This document shows positions 1 to 4,999 of a stretch of 5,688 nt of DNA, piece after piece. The notes below the pieces were generated by a model. It saw nothing but the letters and a program-made list of their open reading frames with translations. It had not been told where the DNA came from and did not search any database. The translations under genes were made by a program, and so were the position numbers. Numbering within the stretch: position 1 is the stretch's first letter; every line of letters starts with the position of its first letter. Origin of the DNA: Rubrivivax sp. (GTDB lineage Bacteria; Pseudomonadota; Gammaproteobacteria; Burkholderiales; Burkholderiaceae); assembly GCA_004211235.1 (NCBI GenBank), contig SEEY01000291.1, positions 1 through 5,688 on the forward strand, written 5' to 3'.

Positions 1-1
1 G

Positions 2-31
2 GACAGCCAGTTCAACCCCAACGAGACCTGA
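2..31 (+). CDS. possible C-terminal end of an upstream gene (partial)
   Basis: The frame starting at base 2 reads DSQFNPNET and then a TGA stop at 29-31. That stop is two bases before the GTG start of the sulfurtransferase. This tight spacing is what one expects from the last codons of a cotranscribed upstream gene. Only nine residues are visible, so the product cannot be named. It could also be non-coding sequence that happens to be open. Confidence 0.3.
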   Translation, partial: DSQFNPNET

Positions 32-33
32 AC

Positions 34-858
34 GTGCCCTACACGACGCTGATCACCCCCGCCGAGCTGCGCGCCCTCTCGAACCCGCTGATCCTGGAAG
101 TCAGCTTTGATCTGGCCGACACCGACGCAGGCGAGCGCGCCTACGCGGCCGACCACATTCCCGGCGCCTTCTACCTGCACCTGGACCGCGACCTCTGCGG
201 CGACAAGACCGGCCCCGACGGCGCCTTCCGTGGCCGCCACCCGCTGCCCGAGCGCGAAGCCTTCGCCGCCCTGATGCGCCGCTTGGGCCTCGCCGCCGGC
301 CGGCAGGTCGTGGCCTACGACCGCCAGGGCGGCCCTTACGCCGCTCACATCTGGTGGATGCTGCGCTGGCTGGGCCACGCCGAGGTGGCCGTGCTGGACG
401 GCGCCTGGGATGGTGAGATGACGGCTGAAGCGCCCACGGCCACGGCCACCGAATGGCAACCCGGCCAGCCCCTGGTCGGCCAGATCGACGCCACCACGCT
501 GCTCAAGAAGCTCGGCAATGTGCGCCTCATCGACGCCCGCGCCGCCGAGCGCTTCCGCGGCGAGGTCGAGCCGCTGGACAAGGCTGCGGGCCACATCCCC
601 GGCGCCAGCAACCGCTTCTTCAAGGACAACCTCGCCGCCGACGGCCGCTTCAAGCCCGCCGCCCAGCTGCGCGCCGAGTTCCAGGCCTTGCTCGCCCCGC
701 ATGGCGCGGCCACCGTCGTCCAGCAATGCGGCTCCGGTGTCACGGCCTGTCACAACCTGTTGGCCATGGCCCACGCCGGCTTGGGCGACAGCTTGCTGTA
801 CCCCGGCTCCTGGAGCGAATGGTCGTCCGACCCCGCGCGGCCTATCGCCAAAGGGTAG
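34..858 (+). CDS. sseA: sulfurtransferase, two rhodanese domains, 3-mercaptopyruvate type
   Basis: The product is 274 residues, close to E. coli SseA (about 280). It has two rhodanese folds. The N-terminal one (about 8-125) is non-catalytic: the loop YDRQGG carries Asp96 where a catalytic Cys would sit. The C-terminal one (about 150-270) has the active-site loop CGSGVTA with Cys232 at bases 727-729. CGSGVTA is the signature of 3-mercaptopyruvate sulfurtransferases, whereas thiosulfate:cyanide rhodaneses usually have CRKGVTA. The enzyme should therefore move sulfur from 3-mercaptopyruvate to thiol acceptors or cyanide through a Cys persulfide. The family motifs GRHPLP (68-73), LIDARAAERFRGEVEP (165-180) and AGHIPGA (185-191) are intact. 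No signal peptide is seen, so it is probably cytoplasmic. The GTG start directly follows a TGA at 29-31 and is preceded by only a weak GAGA, which fits coupling to an upstream gene. Substrate preference is inferred from the motif. Confidence 0.9.
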   Translation: MPYTTLITPAELRALSNPLILEVSFDLADTDAGERAYAADHIPGAFYLHLDRDLCGDKTGPDGAFRGRHPLPEREAFAALMRRLGLAAGRQVVAYDRQGGPYAAHIWWMLRWLGHAEVAVLDGAWDGEMTAEAPTATATEWQPGQPLVGQIDATTLLKKLGNVRLIDARAAERFRGEVEPLDKAAGHIPGASNRFFKDNLAADGRFKPAAQLRAEFQALLAPHGAATVVQQCGSGVTACHNLLAMAHAGLGDSLLYPGSWSEWSSDPARPIAKG

Positions 859-889
859 GCCGAAGGTAAGCCAAGGATTGAGCAAAGGC

Positions 890-903
890 TTGATCTCCGA
901 CAA
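890..903 (+). promoter_or_regulatory. FNR/ANR-like box upstream of usp
   Basis: The sequence TTGAT-ctcc-GACAA matches 8 of the 10 fixed positions of the FNR consensus TTGAT-N4-ATCAA; the left half is perfect. It lies between the sulfurtransferase stop and the usp start, 56 bases before the ATG. Oxygen-responsive FNR/ANR control of universal stress protein genes is known in proteobacteria. No convincing -10 was found at the class II distance (the hexamer at 925-930 matches 3 of 6), so this remains a candidate. Confidence 0.35.
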
Positions 904-932
904 GCGCTCCGGCCGCTGATCGGCCACACTGT

Positions 933-957
933 GGTCCTCCGCAACGACTGGAGGACC
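933..957 (+). promoter_or_regulatory. inverted repeat that sequesters the usp ribosome binding site
   Basis: GGTCCTCC (933-940) and GGAGGACC (950-957) are perfect 8-base complements separated by a 9-base loop, and a U-G pair (932/958) can extend the stem. The right arm is the usp Shine-Dalgarno (GGAGG, 950-954), and the stem ends two or three bases before the ATG at 960. If both arms are transcribed, the ribosome site would be fully paired, as in RNA thermometers and other translation-controlling leaders. The pairing is seen directly; the regulatory role is inferred. Confidence 0.45.
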
Positions 958-959
958 GA

Positions 960-1394
960 ATGTTCAAGCGCATCCTCGTGCCCACTGACGGCTCCGACAT
1001 CACCGCGCATGCGGTGGACACCGCCATCCAGCTCGCCAAGGTGCATGGCGCCCAGCTCCTGACGCTGAGCGTCACGGAGCCCTTCCCCTACAGCGCGGTC
1101 TCCGAGATCCAGCCGGTACCGCCGCAGGAATTCATCGAGGCCCAGCAGCGTGTCGCGCACCGGCGCGTCGAGGACGTCTGCGCGGCCGCCGCCGCCCAGG
1201 GCATCGCCTGCCGGGCGCACACCATCGAGGCCCTGCACGCCTGGGAGGCCATCGTCGACCACGCCAAGGCCGAGGCCGTGGACCTCATCGTCATGGCTTC
1301 GCACGGCCGCAAGGGCTTCGCTGCGCTGCTGCTCGGCAGCGAGACGCAGAAGGTGCTCACGCACGTCGAGCTGCCGGTGCTGATCGTCCGCTGA
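960..1394 (+). CDS. universal stress protein, UspA family
   Basis: At 144 residues this is a single-domain Usp of the usual length. It opens with the beta-1 strand and acidic loop RILVPTDGSD (4-13), whose Asp10 normally contacts the adenine nucleotide. The ATP-binding motif G-x2-G-x9-G-S/T appears at 113-127 as ASHG...LLLGS: the first Gly is Ala113, but Gly116, Gly126 and Ser127 are in place. It therefore resembles the ATP-binding (UspFG/MJ0577-like) branch rather than classical UspA. It ends in the typical strand PVLIVR. The role would be in stress survival, probably as a cytoplasmic dimer; the partner is unknown. The ATG at 960 has a strong GGAGG 5 nt upstream, but that site lies in a perfect inverted repeat, so translation may be regulated. 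An FNR-like box lies farther upstream. The gene stands alone, 101 nt after the sulfurtransferase and 157 nt before the PilZ gene. Confidence 0.93.
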   Translation: MFKRILVPTDGSDITAHAVDTAIQLAKVHGAQLLTLSVTEPFPYSAVSEIQPVPPQEFIEAQQRVAHRRVEDVCAAAAAQGIACRAHTIEALHAWEAIVDHAKAEAVDLIVMASHGRKGFAALLLGSETQKVLTHVELPVLIVR

Positions 1395-1404
1395 CCTGGC
1401 AGGC

Positions 1405-1428
1405 CCTGCGCCTGCGCCTGCGCCTGCG
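1405..1428. repeat. four tandem copies of the hexamer CCTGCG
   Basis: Four perfect head-to-tail copies of CCTGCG begin ten bases after the usp stop codon. The array is non-coding. Such a short perfect repeat can change copy number by replication slippage. No function is evident. Confidence 0.7.
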
Positions 1429-1438
1429 TCCGCGGCAA

Positions 1439-1455
1439 GCGTCAGGGAGTGACGC
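1439..1455 (+). other. short stem-loop downstream of usp
   Basis: GCGTCA (1439-1444) and TGACGC (1450-1455) form a perfect 6-bp stem with a 5-base loop, 45 nt after the usp stop. No T-run follows, so it is not a classical intrinsic terminator. It could protect the usp mRNA 3' end. Its right arm overlaps the CRP-like site at 1449-1462, so it may instead be part of an operator. Confidence 0.35.
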
Positions 1456-1462
1456 ACATCAC
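1449..1462 (+). promoter_or_regulatory. CRP-type dyad upstream of the PilZ gene
   Basis: GTGA-cgcaca-TCAC is a perfectly symmetrical match to the core of the CRP/Vfr/Clp binding site (GTGA-N6-TCAC). The outer bases do not match the extended TGTGA/TCACA consensus on either side. It lies 89 bases before the PilZ start in non-coding DNA, a plausible position for an activator or repressor site. The match is seen directly; binding by a CRP-family protein is inferred. Confidence 0.4.
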
Positions 1463-1474
1463 GCGCGAAGCCGC

Positions 1475-1502
1475 GGCGTTTCCCGCGCGGGCGACAAACG
1501 CC
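1475..1502. other. nested dyad in the PilZ upstream region
   Basis: GGCGTTT (1475-1481) and AAACGCC (1496-1502) are perfect 7-base complements. Between them is the perfect 10-base palindrome CCCGCGCGGG (1482-1491). It could be an operator or an RNA stem in the PilZ leader, ending 49 bases before the ATG. There is no T-run, so a terminator is unlikely. The rest of the intergenic region (1395-1551) shows no confident -35/-10 pair. Confidence 0.35.
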
Positions 1503-1551
1503 ACAAGAATGCCCGGCACCTCCACACCCAAGCGGATCGCTGACGCAGTCC

Positions 1552-1992
1552 ATGCCGGCCCGAGACGACATTGCGCCAGCCGGCGGGGCAGAACGCCGCG
1601 TCGAGGAGCGCCTCCCCTACCGGAGCTCGGCGACGGTCATCGCCGGTGGCCAGCAGTTCCAGATCCGCACACTCGACCTCAGCCGCAGCGGCGTGTGCGT
1701 GGTTGCCAGCATCAACCCACCGAGCGGCCTGCGCTTTCGGATCCGCATGCGGATTGACAAGCAGCCCGGTGGTGGCGCCGTCACCGTGGAAACGGAAGTG
1801 GCCGTCGTCCACAGCGTGCTCGCCAGCCAGCTGAGCGGCTTTCGCATCGGCCTGAGGTTCATGAACCCGAACATCGAGCTCACGCGCGCGGTGGAGCACT
1901 TCCTCGGAAGTCAGTCTGCGAAGGGCCCCGCGCTGCCGGCCAGCGCCATCAGGAGGCCTGCCGCCGGCGCGACGACCGGCGCCGCGGACTAG
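1552..1992 (+). CDS. PilZ-domain protein, candidate c-di-GMP receptor
   Basis: This 146-residue protein carries the two hallmarks of a c-di-GMP-binding PilZ domain. The first is an RxxxR motif (Arg20-LPY-Arg24) at the start of the domain. The second is D/NxSxxG as DLSRSG (Asp42, Ser44, Gly47). A beta-rich core follows (about 25-120), with an IGLRFMNPN strand near its end. Residues 121-146 are a Pro/Ala-rich tail that looks disordered. There is no second domain and no signal peptide, so it is a stand-alone adaptor-type PilZ that would transmit c-di-GMP levels to an unknown partner (motility, exopolysaccharide or secretion are the usual outputs). The ATG at 1552 has no strong Shine-Dalgarno. 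It is kept because it leaves a normal short lead into RxxxR and no later in-frame Met precedes that motif. A CRP-like dyad lies 89 bases upstream. The gene is convergent with the hydrolase gene. Confidence 0.88.
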   Translation: MPARDDIAPAGGAERRVEERLPYRSSATVIAGGQQFQIRTLDLSRSGVCVVASINPPSGLRFRIRMRIDKQPGGGAVTVETEVAVVHSVLASQLSGFRIGLRFMNPNIELTRAVEHFLGSQSAKGPALPASAIRRPAAGATTGAAD

Positions 1993-2026
1993 CTCCGGGC
2001 ACGCAAGGCGCGCAGCCTGAAGCTAG
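1989..2026. terminator. candidate bidirectional terminator stem between convergent genes
   Basis: CTAGCT (1989-1994) pairs perfectly with AGCTAG (2021-2026). After a single C/A mismatch the stem continues for five more pairs (1996-2000 with 2015-2019, one of them G-U), leaving a 14-base loop. The left arm contains the PilZ stop TAG (1990-1992) and the right arm contains the hydrolase stop on the other strand (2023-2025). No T-run follows on either side, so termination may be inefficient or Rho-dependent. The structure may instead act as a 3'-end barrier. Confidence 0.45.
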
Positions 2027-3063
2027 CCGCCGCCCGGCAGATGTCGCCTGAAGAAGGCCACCGTGGCGCCCACCCACAGCCGGGTGGCGGCCGGACGGTC
2101 GAAGCCCGGGGGGTCGCAAAGCATGGCGCATCCGAGGGCACCCAGCTCGGCCGGCGCGGGCGGCGGCGCCAACAGGGCGCCATGGCCGGCGCCGCCCAAA
2201 TCCGCCAGCAGCTCGCAGGTCCGGCAGGCGGCGCGCAGCGGGTCGCTGTGAAAGCGCGGCAGCAGCCAGCGGTCATCGGTCGCCGTGATCAGGCCCAGTG
2301 GCACACGCGGCCGGGCCAGCGTGGCGAGATCGAAATCGGCCGCCAGCGGCACGCCGGCCACCACGGCGGCAATGCGCGGGTCGGCGTGCGTGTGCGGCGT
2401 GGCGTCGCCGGCGAACTTCCAGTCCAGCACGCGCTGCGCCAGCCAGAGCTTGGCGCCGTCCAGCGCACCGCCGGTCAGGCGCGTGGCCAGGCCGATGCAG
2501 CTCTGGAAGTCCTCGGCGAGGTGCCGCTCGCAATGCGCCCGGAAGCGCTCGGGCGACCAGGCGCCTCCGGCCAGCGTCAACGCCGTGTGGCCGCCGGCGG
2601 ACATGCCGAACACGCCGACGCGGTCCAGCTTCAGCGCGGCGAAGCGGGCATCGGCGGCGACGCGGTCGATGGCATGGCTGATCTCGGCGGGGCGCTGCTT
2701 CCAGCTGTCCGGGCCGGGATGGCCATCGTCCTGCCAGTTGTCGCCACGATGCAGCGGCAGCACGACGACGAAGCCCGCCTCCACCAGCGCTTTCGCCAGC
2801 GTCGTGTGCACCCACGGCCCGCCGCCGGAGCCGTGCGAGATGGCGATGAGCCGGCCATTGCCAAGCGCGGCGGATGGCGGGGCGCCGGGCGCGAGCAGCA
2901 ACGCCAGGTCGCCGCGCGTCTCGGGGCGACCCGCGGCGGCGGTGGGATAGAACAGCGTGACCGCGCCGCCGGCTTTGTCGGCGGGCAGCGTCAGCGTGCC
3001 GACGGTGGCGGCCTGCGCAGCACCGCACAGCATCAGGCCGGCGAGCAAAACTCTGAAGGACAT
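2023..3063 (-). CDS. exported alpha/beta hydrolase, predicted dienelactone hydrolase/lipase-like
   Basis: The 346-residue product begins with a signal peptide, MSFRVLLAGLMLCGAAQA, likely cut after residue 18 or 19, so it should act in the periplasm or outside the cell. The mature part is an alpha/beta hydrolase: oxyanion-hole loop HGSGGG (77-82), nucleophile elbow GMSAGG with Ser155, an acid at Asp263 or Asp264 in TATDDRW, and the catalytic His294 in GAGHGAL. The arrangement resembles the predicted dienelactone hydrolase/PAF-acetylhydrolase-like group, so an ester is the likely substrate, but which one cannot be told. The mature chain has six Cys (178, 189, 280, 283, 312, 316) that form three close pairs, consistent with disulfides in an exported enzyme. 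The start is well supported by GAGGAG (3069-3074) 5 nt from the ATG. It lies downstream of the membrane AraC-type gene but is separated by a strong hairpin, so it may have its own promoter. None was recognised in 3064-3119. Confidence 0.85.
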   Translation of the reverse strand: MSFRVLLAGLMLCGAAQAATVGTLTLPADKAGGAVTLFYPTAAAGRPETRGDLALLLAPGAPPSAALGNGRLIAISHGSGGGPWVHTTLAKALVEAGFVVVLPLHRGDNWQDDGHPGPDSWKQRPAEISHAIDRVAADARFAALKLDRVGVFGMSAGGHTALTLAGGAWSPERFRAHCERHLAEDFQSCIGLATRLTGGALDGAKLWLAQRVLDWKFAGDATPHTHADPRIAAVVAGVPLAADFDLATLARPRVPLGLITATDDRWLLPRFHSDPLRAACRTCELLADLGGAGHGALLAPPPAPAELGALGCAMLCDPPGFDRPAATRLWVGATVAFFRRHLPGGG

Positions 3064-3119
3064 GAAGGCTCCTCGGGGTTGAGAAGCCGCCAGCGTCGGC
3101 GCTCACTCCAGGCGCGTCT

Positions 3120-3170
3120 GGCCGAAAACCGCGCCTTCGAGGTTTCGGCGCGGTTCTCTAGGTTTCGGCC
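3120..3170 (-). terminator. hairpin with alternative arms after the AraC-type gene
   Basis: AACCGCGCC and GGCGCGGTT (3127-3135 with 3147-3155) form a perfect 9-bp stem with an 11-base loop. On the - strand transcript the stem runs into TTTT (3128-3125), which fits an intrinsic terminator of modest strength. An outer 7-8 bp stem (3120-3127 with 3163-3170, GGCCGAAA/TTTCGGCC) can stack on it and leaves the regulator's stop codon in a bulge. The element AGGTTTCGGC occurs twice, 20 bases apart (3140-3149 and 3160-3169). Both copies can pair with 3121-3130, so alternative folds exist. Confidence 0.6.
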
Positions 3171-4210
3171 AGCCTTTGCTGGCGGAATTCGGTCGGCGTC
3201 TGCCCCGTCTCGGCCTTGAAGGCACGGTTGAAGGGGCCGATGGAGCCAAAGCCGACGTCCAGCGCGATGGTCAGCACGGGCAGCGCGCGCTGCGCCGGGT
3301 CGGCCAGGCGGCGCCGGGCCTCGGCGAGCCGCAGCCCGTTCACGTAGGCGTTGAAATTGCGGTGGCCCAGGCCCTGGTTGATGACGCGGCGCAGCCGGTA
3401 CTCGGGCGTGCCCAGCTGCGCGGCCAGGCCCGCCAGGCTCAGGCCCTCCTGCGCATAGCCGCGGCCGTCGCCCATCAACCTGGCCAGCGCGGCGGCAAGC
3501 GCCTTGTCCTGCGCGTCCGCAGCGGGCGGTGCAGGCGCCGGGGGTGGTCCGGGCGCCGGCTCCGCCTCCCACAGCCCCTGCGCCCGCGGTGCCAGCAGCC
3601 GCCAGGCGATGAAGCTGGTCAGCGCCAGCATCATGGCGACGTCGGCCAACGCGCCCGCGCTGCTGAGGTTGCCATCGACCGAGCGGATGCGCAGCCCGAC
3701 CATCACGAGCGCATAGGCCGCGCCGCCGCCGACGACGATGCCGCGCCAGCGTCGCCGCTTCTCGATGAGATCGACCCGCCAGGGGCCGACGACGGCGGCC
3801 AGACCGAGCAGCACGAAGACGACCGGCACCGCGCGCAGCAGCGCAAACGCGGGCCACCAGCCCGCCCACTCGCAGATCGACGCGCCGAACAGCACGACCG
3901 CCGCCCACAGCGCGCCGTGCCAGGCGCGCAGCCTGAAGCCGTCCTCGAACACCGCGCGGGCAAACAGCCAGAACACCGCCGCCGTGCCGAGCGACACGCC
4001 AATGCCCGGCGCCTGCGCCGCGCAGCTCAGCCGGTGCTCGACCCAGGGTGACGCGGAGAGCGCCTGCACGGCCAGCGAGAAAGCCAGCGCGACGCTGATG
4101 CGCACCAGATCGGCATGGCGGGCATGCCGCCAGTGCGGCGCGAGGATGGCGACGACCAGCGCGAGCAGCGCCACGAGGGCGCCGCGCAGCGCGGCGTCAA
4201 TGAGATCCAT
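3158..4210 (-). CDS. membrane-embedded AraC-family transcriptional regulator
   Basis: Reading from ATG 4210 gives 350 residues. The N-terminal half has seven hydrophobic segments, at about 8-27, 33-53, 69-88, 95-117, 118-140, 152-173 and 181-204. Then comes a Pro/Ala-rich linker (217-231) and a C-terminal AraC-type DNA-binding domain (about 235-345). Its first helix-turn-helix is near LSLAGLAAQLGTPEYRLRRVI (257-277) and its second is in VLTIALDVGFGSIGPFNRAF (312-331), with the conserved tail TGQTPTEFR. It probably binds DNA while anchored in the inner membrane and senses a membrane or envelope signal; the ligand is unknown. The frame stays open well upstream of 4210, but that part overlaps the transporter in another frame and looks like a shadow. 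ATG 4210 leads straight into the first membrane segment. It overlaps the transporter's end by 14 nt and has no visible Shine-Dalgarno, so translation is probably coupled. Likely targets are its own operon or the hydrolase downstream (inference). Confidence 0.85.
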   Translation of the reverse strand: MDLIDAALRGALVALLALVVAILAPHWRHARHADLVRISVALAFSLAVQALSASPWVEHRLSCAAQAPGIGVSLGTAAVFWLFARAVFEDGFRLRAWHGALWAAVVLFGASICEWAGWWPAFALLRAVPVVFVLLGLAAVVGPWRVDLIEKRRRWRGIVVGGGAAYALVMVGLRIRSVDGNLSSAGALADVAMMLALTSFIAWRLLAPRAQGLWEAEPAPGPPPAPAPPAADAQDKALAAALARLMGDGRGYAQEGLSLAGLAAQLGTPEYRLRRVINQGLGHRNFNAYVNGLRLAEARRRLADPAQRALPVLTIALDVGFGSIGPFNRAFKAETGQTPTEFRQQRLAET

Positions 4211-4979
4211 GCAGCAGCGTGGACACCGCGAACGCCACCAGCAGGCCCACGCCCAGCCAGACGACCTGGGCCAGCGTTTCGCGCCAGGCCAGGCGCTGCT
4301 GCAGCTGCGGCAGCAGGTCGGCCACGGAGATGTAGATGAAGCTGCTCGACGCCAGCACCAGCAGATAGGGCAGCACGCCGTCGAAGCTTCCGATGAGGAA
4401 ATAGCCCAGCACGCCGCCCACCACTGAGGCCATGCCCGAGATGGCGTTGAACAGCAGCGCCTTGGCGCGGCTGAGGCCGGCGTTGAGCAGCACGATGTAG
4501 TCGCCCACCTCCTGCGGAATTTCGTGCGCGACGATGGCCAGCGCCGTGGCGAAGCCCAGCCGCGTGTCGGCCAGGAAGGCGGCCGCGATGATGGCGCCGT
4601 CGCAGAAGTTGTGGATGCTGTCACCCACCAGCACGGTGAGCCCGCCACGGCCGGCCTGCTCGACGTCGAAATGGTGGTGGTGGTGGTGGCCGTCGCCCTC
4701 GTGATGGTGCACGTGGCGGTAGAGCTCGACCTTCTCCAGCAGCCAGAAGAACAGCAGCCCGCCCAGCAGCACGGCGAACAGCGCCTGGGGCTGCGCCTTG
4801 TGACTCTCGAAGGCCTCCGGCAGCACGTTCAGCAGCGACGTGCCGAGCAGGATGCCGGCCGACAGGCTGACGAGGCTCTTCACGAGCCGGGTCAGCACGC
4901 CGACGGTCAGGCTCGCGGCAACGAGCACCGACAGCAGCCCGCCCGCGAAGGTGGCGAGCACGATGAAGAGAAGGGTCAT
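4197..4979 (-). CDS. ZIP-family divalent metal transporter
   Basis: The product is 260 residues with about eight hydrophobic segments, the usual ZIP size and layout. Metal-site motifs are in the expected helices: HNFCDG (His123, Asn124, Asp127) in TM4 and HEIPQEVGD (His152, Glu153, Gln156, Glu157, Asp160) in TM5. Between TM3 and TM4 is a cytosolic-type His-rich loop (89-103) with ten His, six of them consecutive. The HNFxDG/HEIPxEVGD pattern is nearer the LIV-1-like ZIPs than the HNxPEG form of E. coli ZupT. It should import Zn(II), possibly also Fe or Mn, across the inner membrane; the metal is inferred from the family. The start at 4979 is chosen because MTLLFIVLATF opens directly into TM1; the longer open frame upstream overlaps the preceding hydrolase gene. 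A GGGGA lies about 10 nt upstream. It follows the hydrolase by 20 nt and overlaps the AraC-type gene by 14 nt. No metal-regulator (Zur-like) site was recognised. Confidence 0.92.
   Translation of the reverse strand: MTLLFIVLATFAGGLLSVLVAASLTVGVLTRLVKSLVSLSAGILLGTSLLNVLPEAFESHKAQPQALFAVLLGGLLFFWLLEKVELYRHVHHHEGDGHHHHHHFDVEQAGRGGLTVLVGDSIHNFCDGAIIAAAFLADTRLGFATALAIVAHEIPQEVGDYIVLLNAGLSRAKALLFNAISGMASVVGGVLGYFLIGSFDGVLPYLLVLASSSFIYISVADLLPQLQQRLAWRETLAQVVWLGVGLLVAFAVSTLLHGSH
4672..4689. repeat. (TGG)6 trinucleotide repeat encoding the ZIP His tract
   Basis: Six perfect TGG units on the + strand give five CAC codons and one CAT on the - strand, encoding the run His98-His103 of the transporter's metal-binding loop. 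Slippage would add or remove His residues without shifting frame. Confidence 0.75.
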
Positions 4980-4999
4980 CGGCGCATTGTCCCCGCCGA

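Noticed and set aside
1405..1428. The CCTGCG array as a CRISPR-like or attachment-site repeat
   Set aside because: The units are six bases, directly adjacent and without spacers, and no integrase or Cas gene is nearby.
750..1571. A 273-codon open frame on the - strand over the usp gene
   Set aside because: It crosses an intergenic region and the whole usp gene, has no domain features, and usp is clearly real.
3010..3063. Lipoprotein signal around Cys13 of the exported hydrolase
   Set aside because: The residues before the Cys are Leu-Met-Leu, and Leu at -1 does not fit a lipobox (Gly, Ala or Ser expected). A signal peptidase I site near AQA-A is a better fit.
2041..3219. A 392-codon open frame on the + strand opposite the exported hydrolase
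   Set aside because: Its translation is Arg/Gly/Ala/Gln-rich with no recognisable domain, and it mirrors a gene with a signal peptide, complete catalytic triad and strong ribosome site. Long antisense frames are expected in DNA this GC-rich.
3176..4051. A 291-codon open frame on the + strand opposite the AraC-type gene
   Set aside because: It is low-complexity Arg/Gln/Ala sequence with no domain; the opposite strand encodes a coherent membrane plus helix-turn-helix protein.
4211..4648. Upstream extension of the AraC-type reading frame
   Set aside because: The extra residues are Ser/Trp/Cys/Arg-rich and lie out of frame within the well-supported ZIP gene. ATG 4210 begins directly at a membrane segment.
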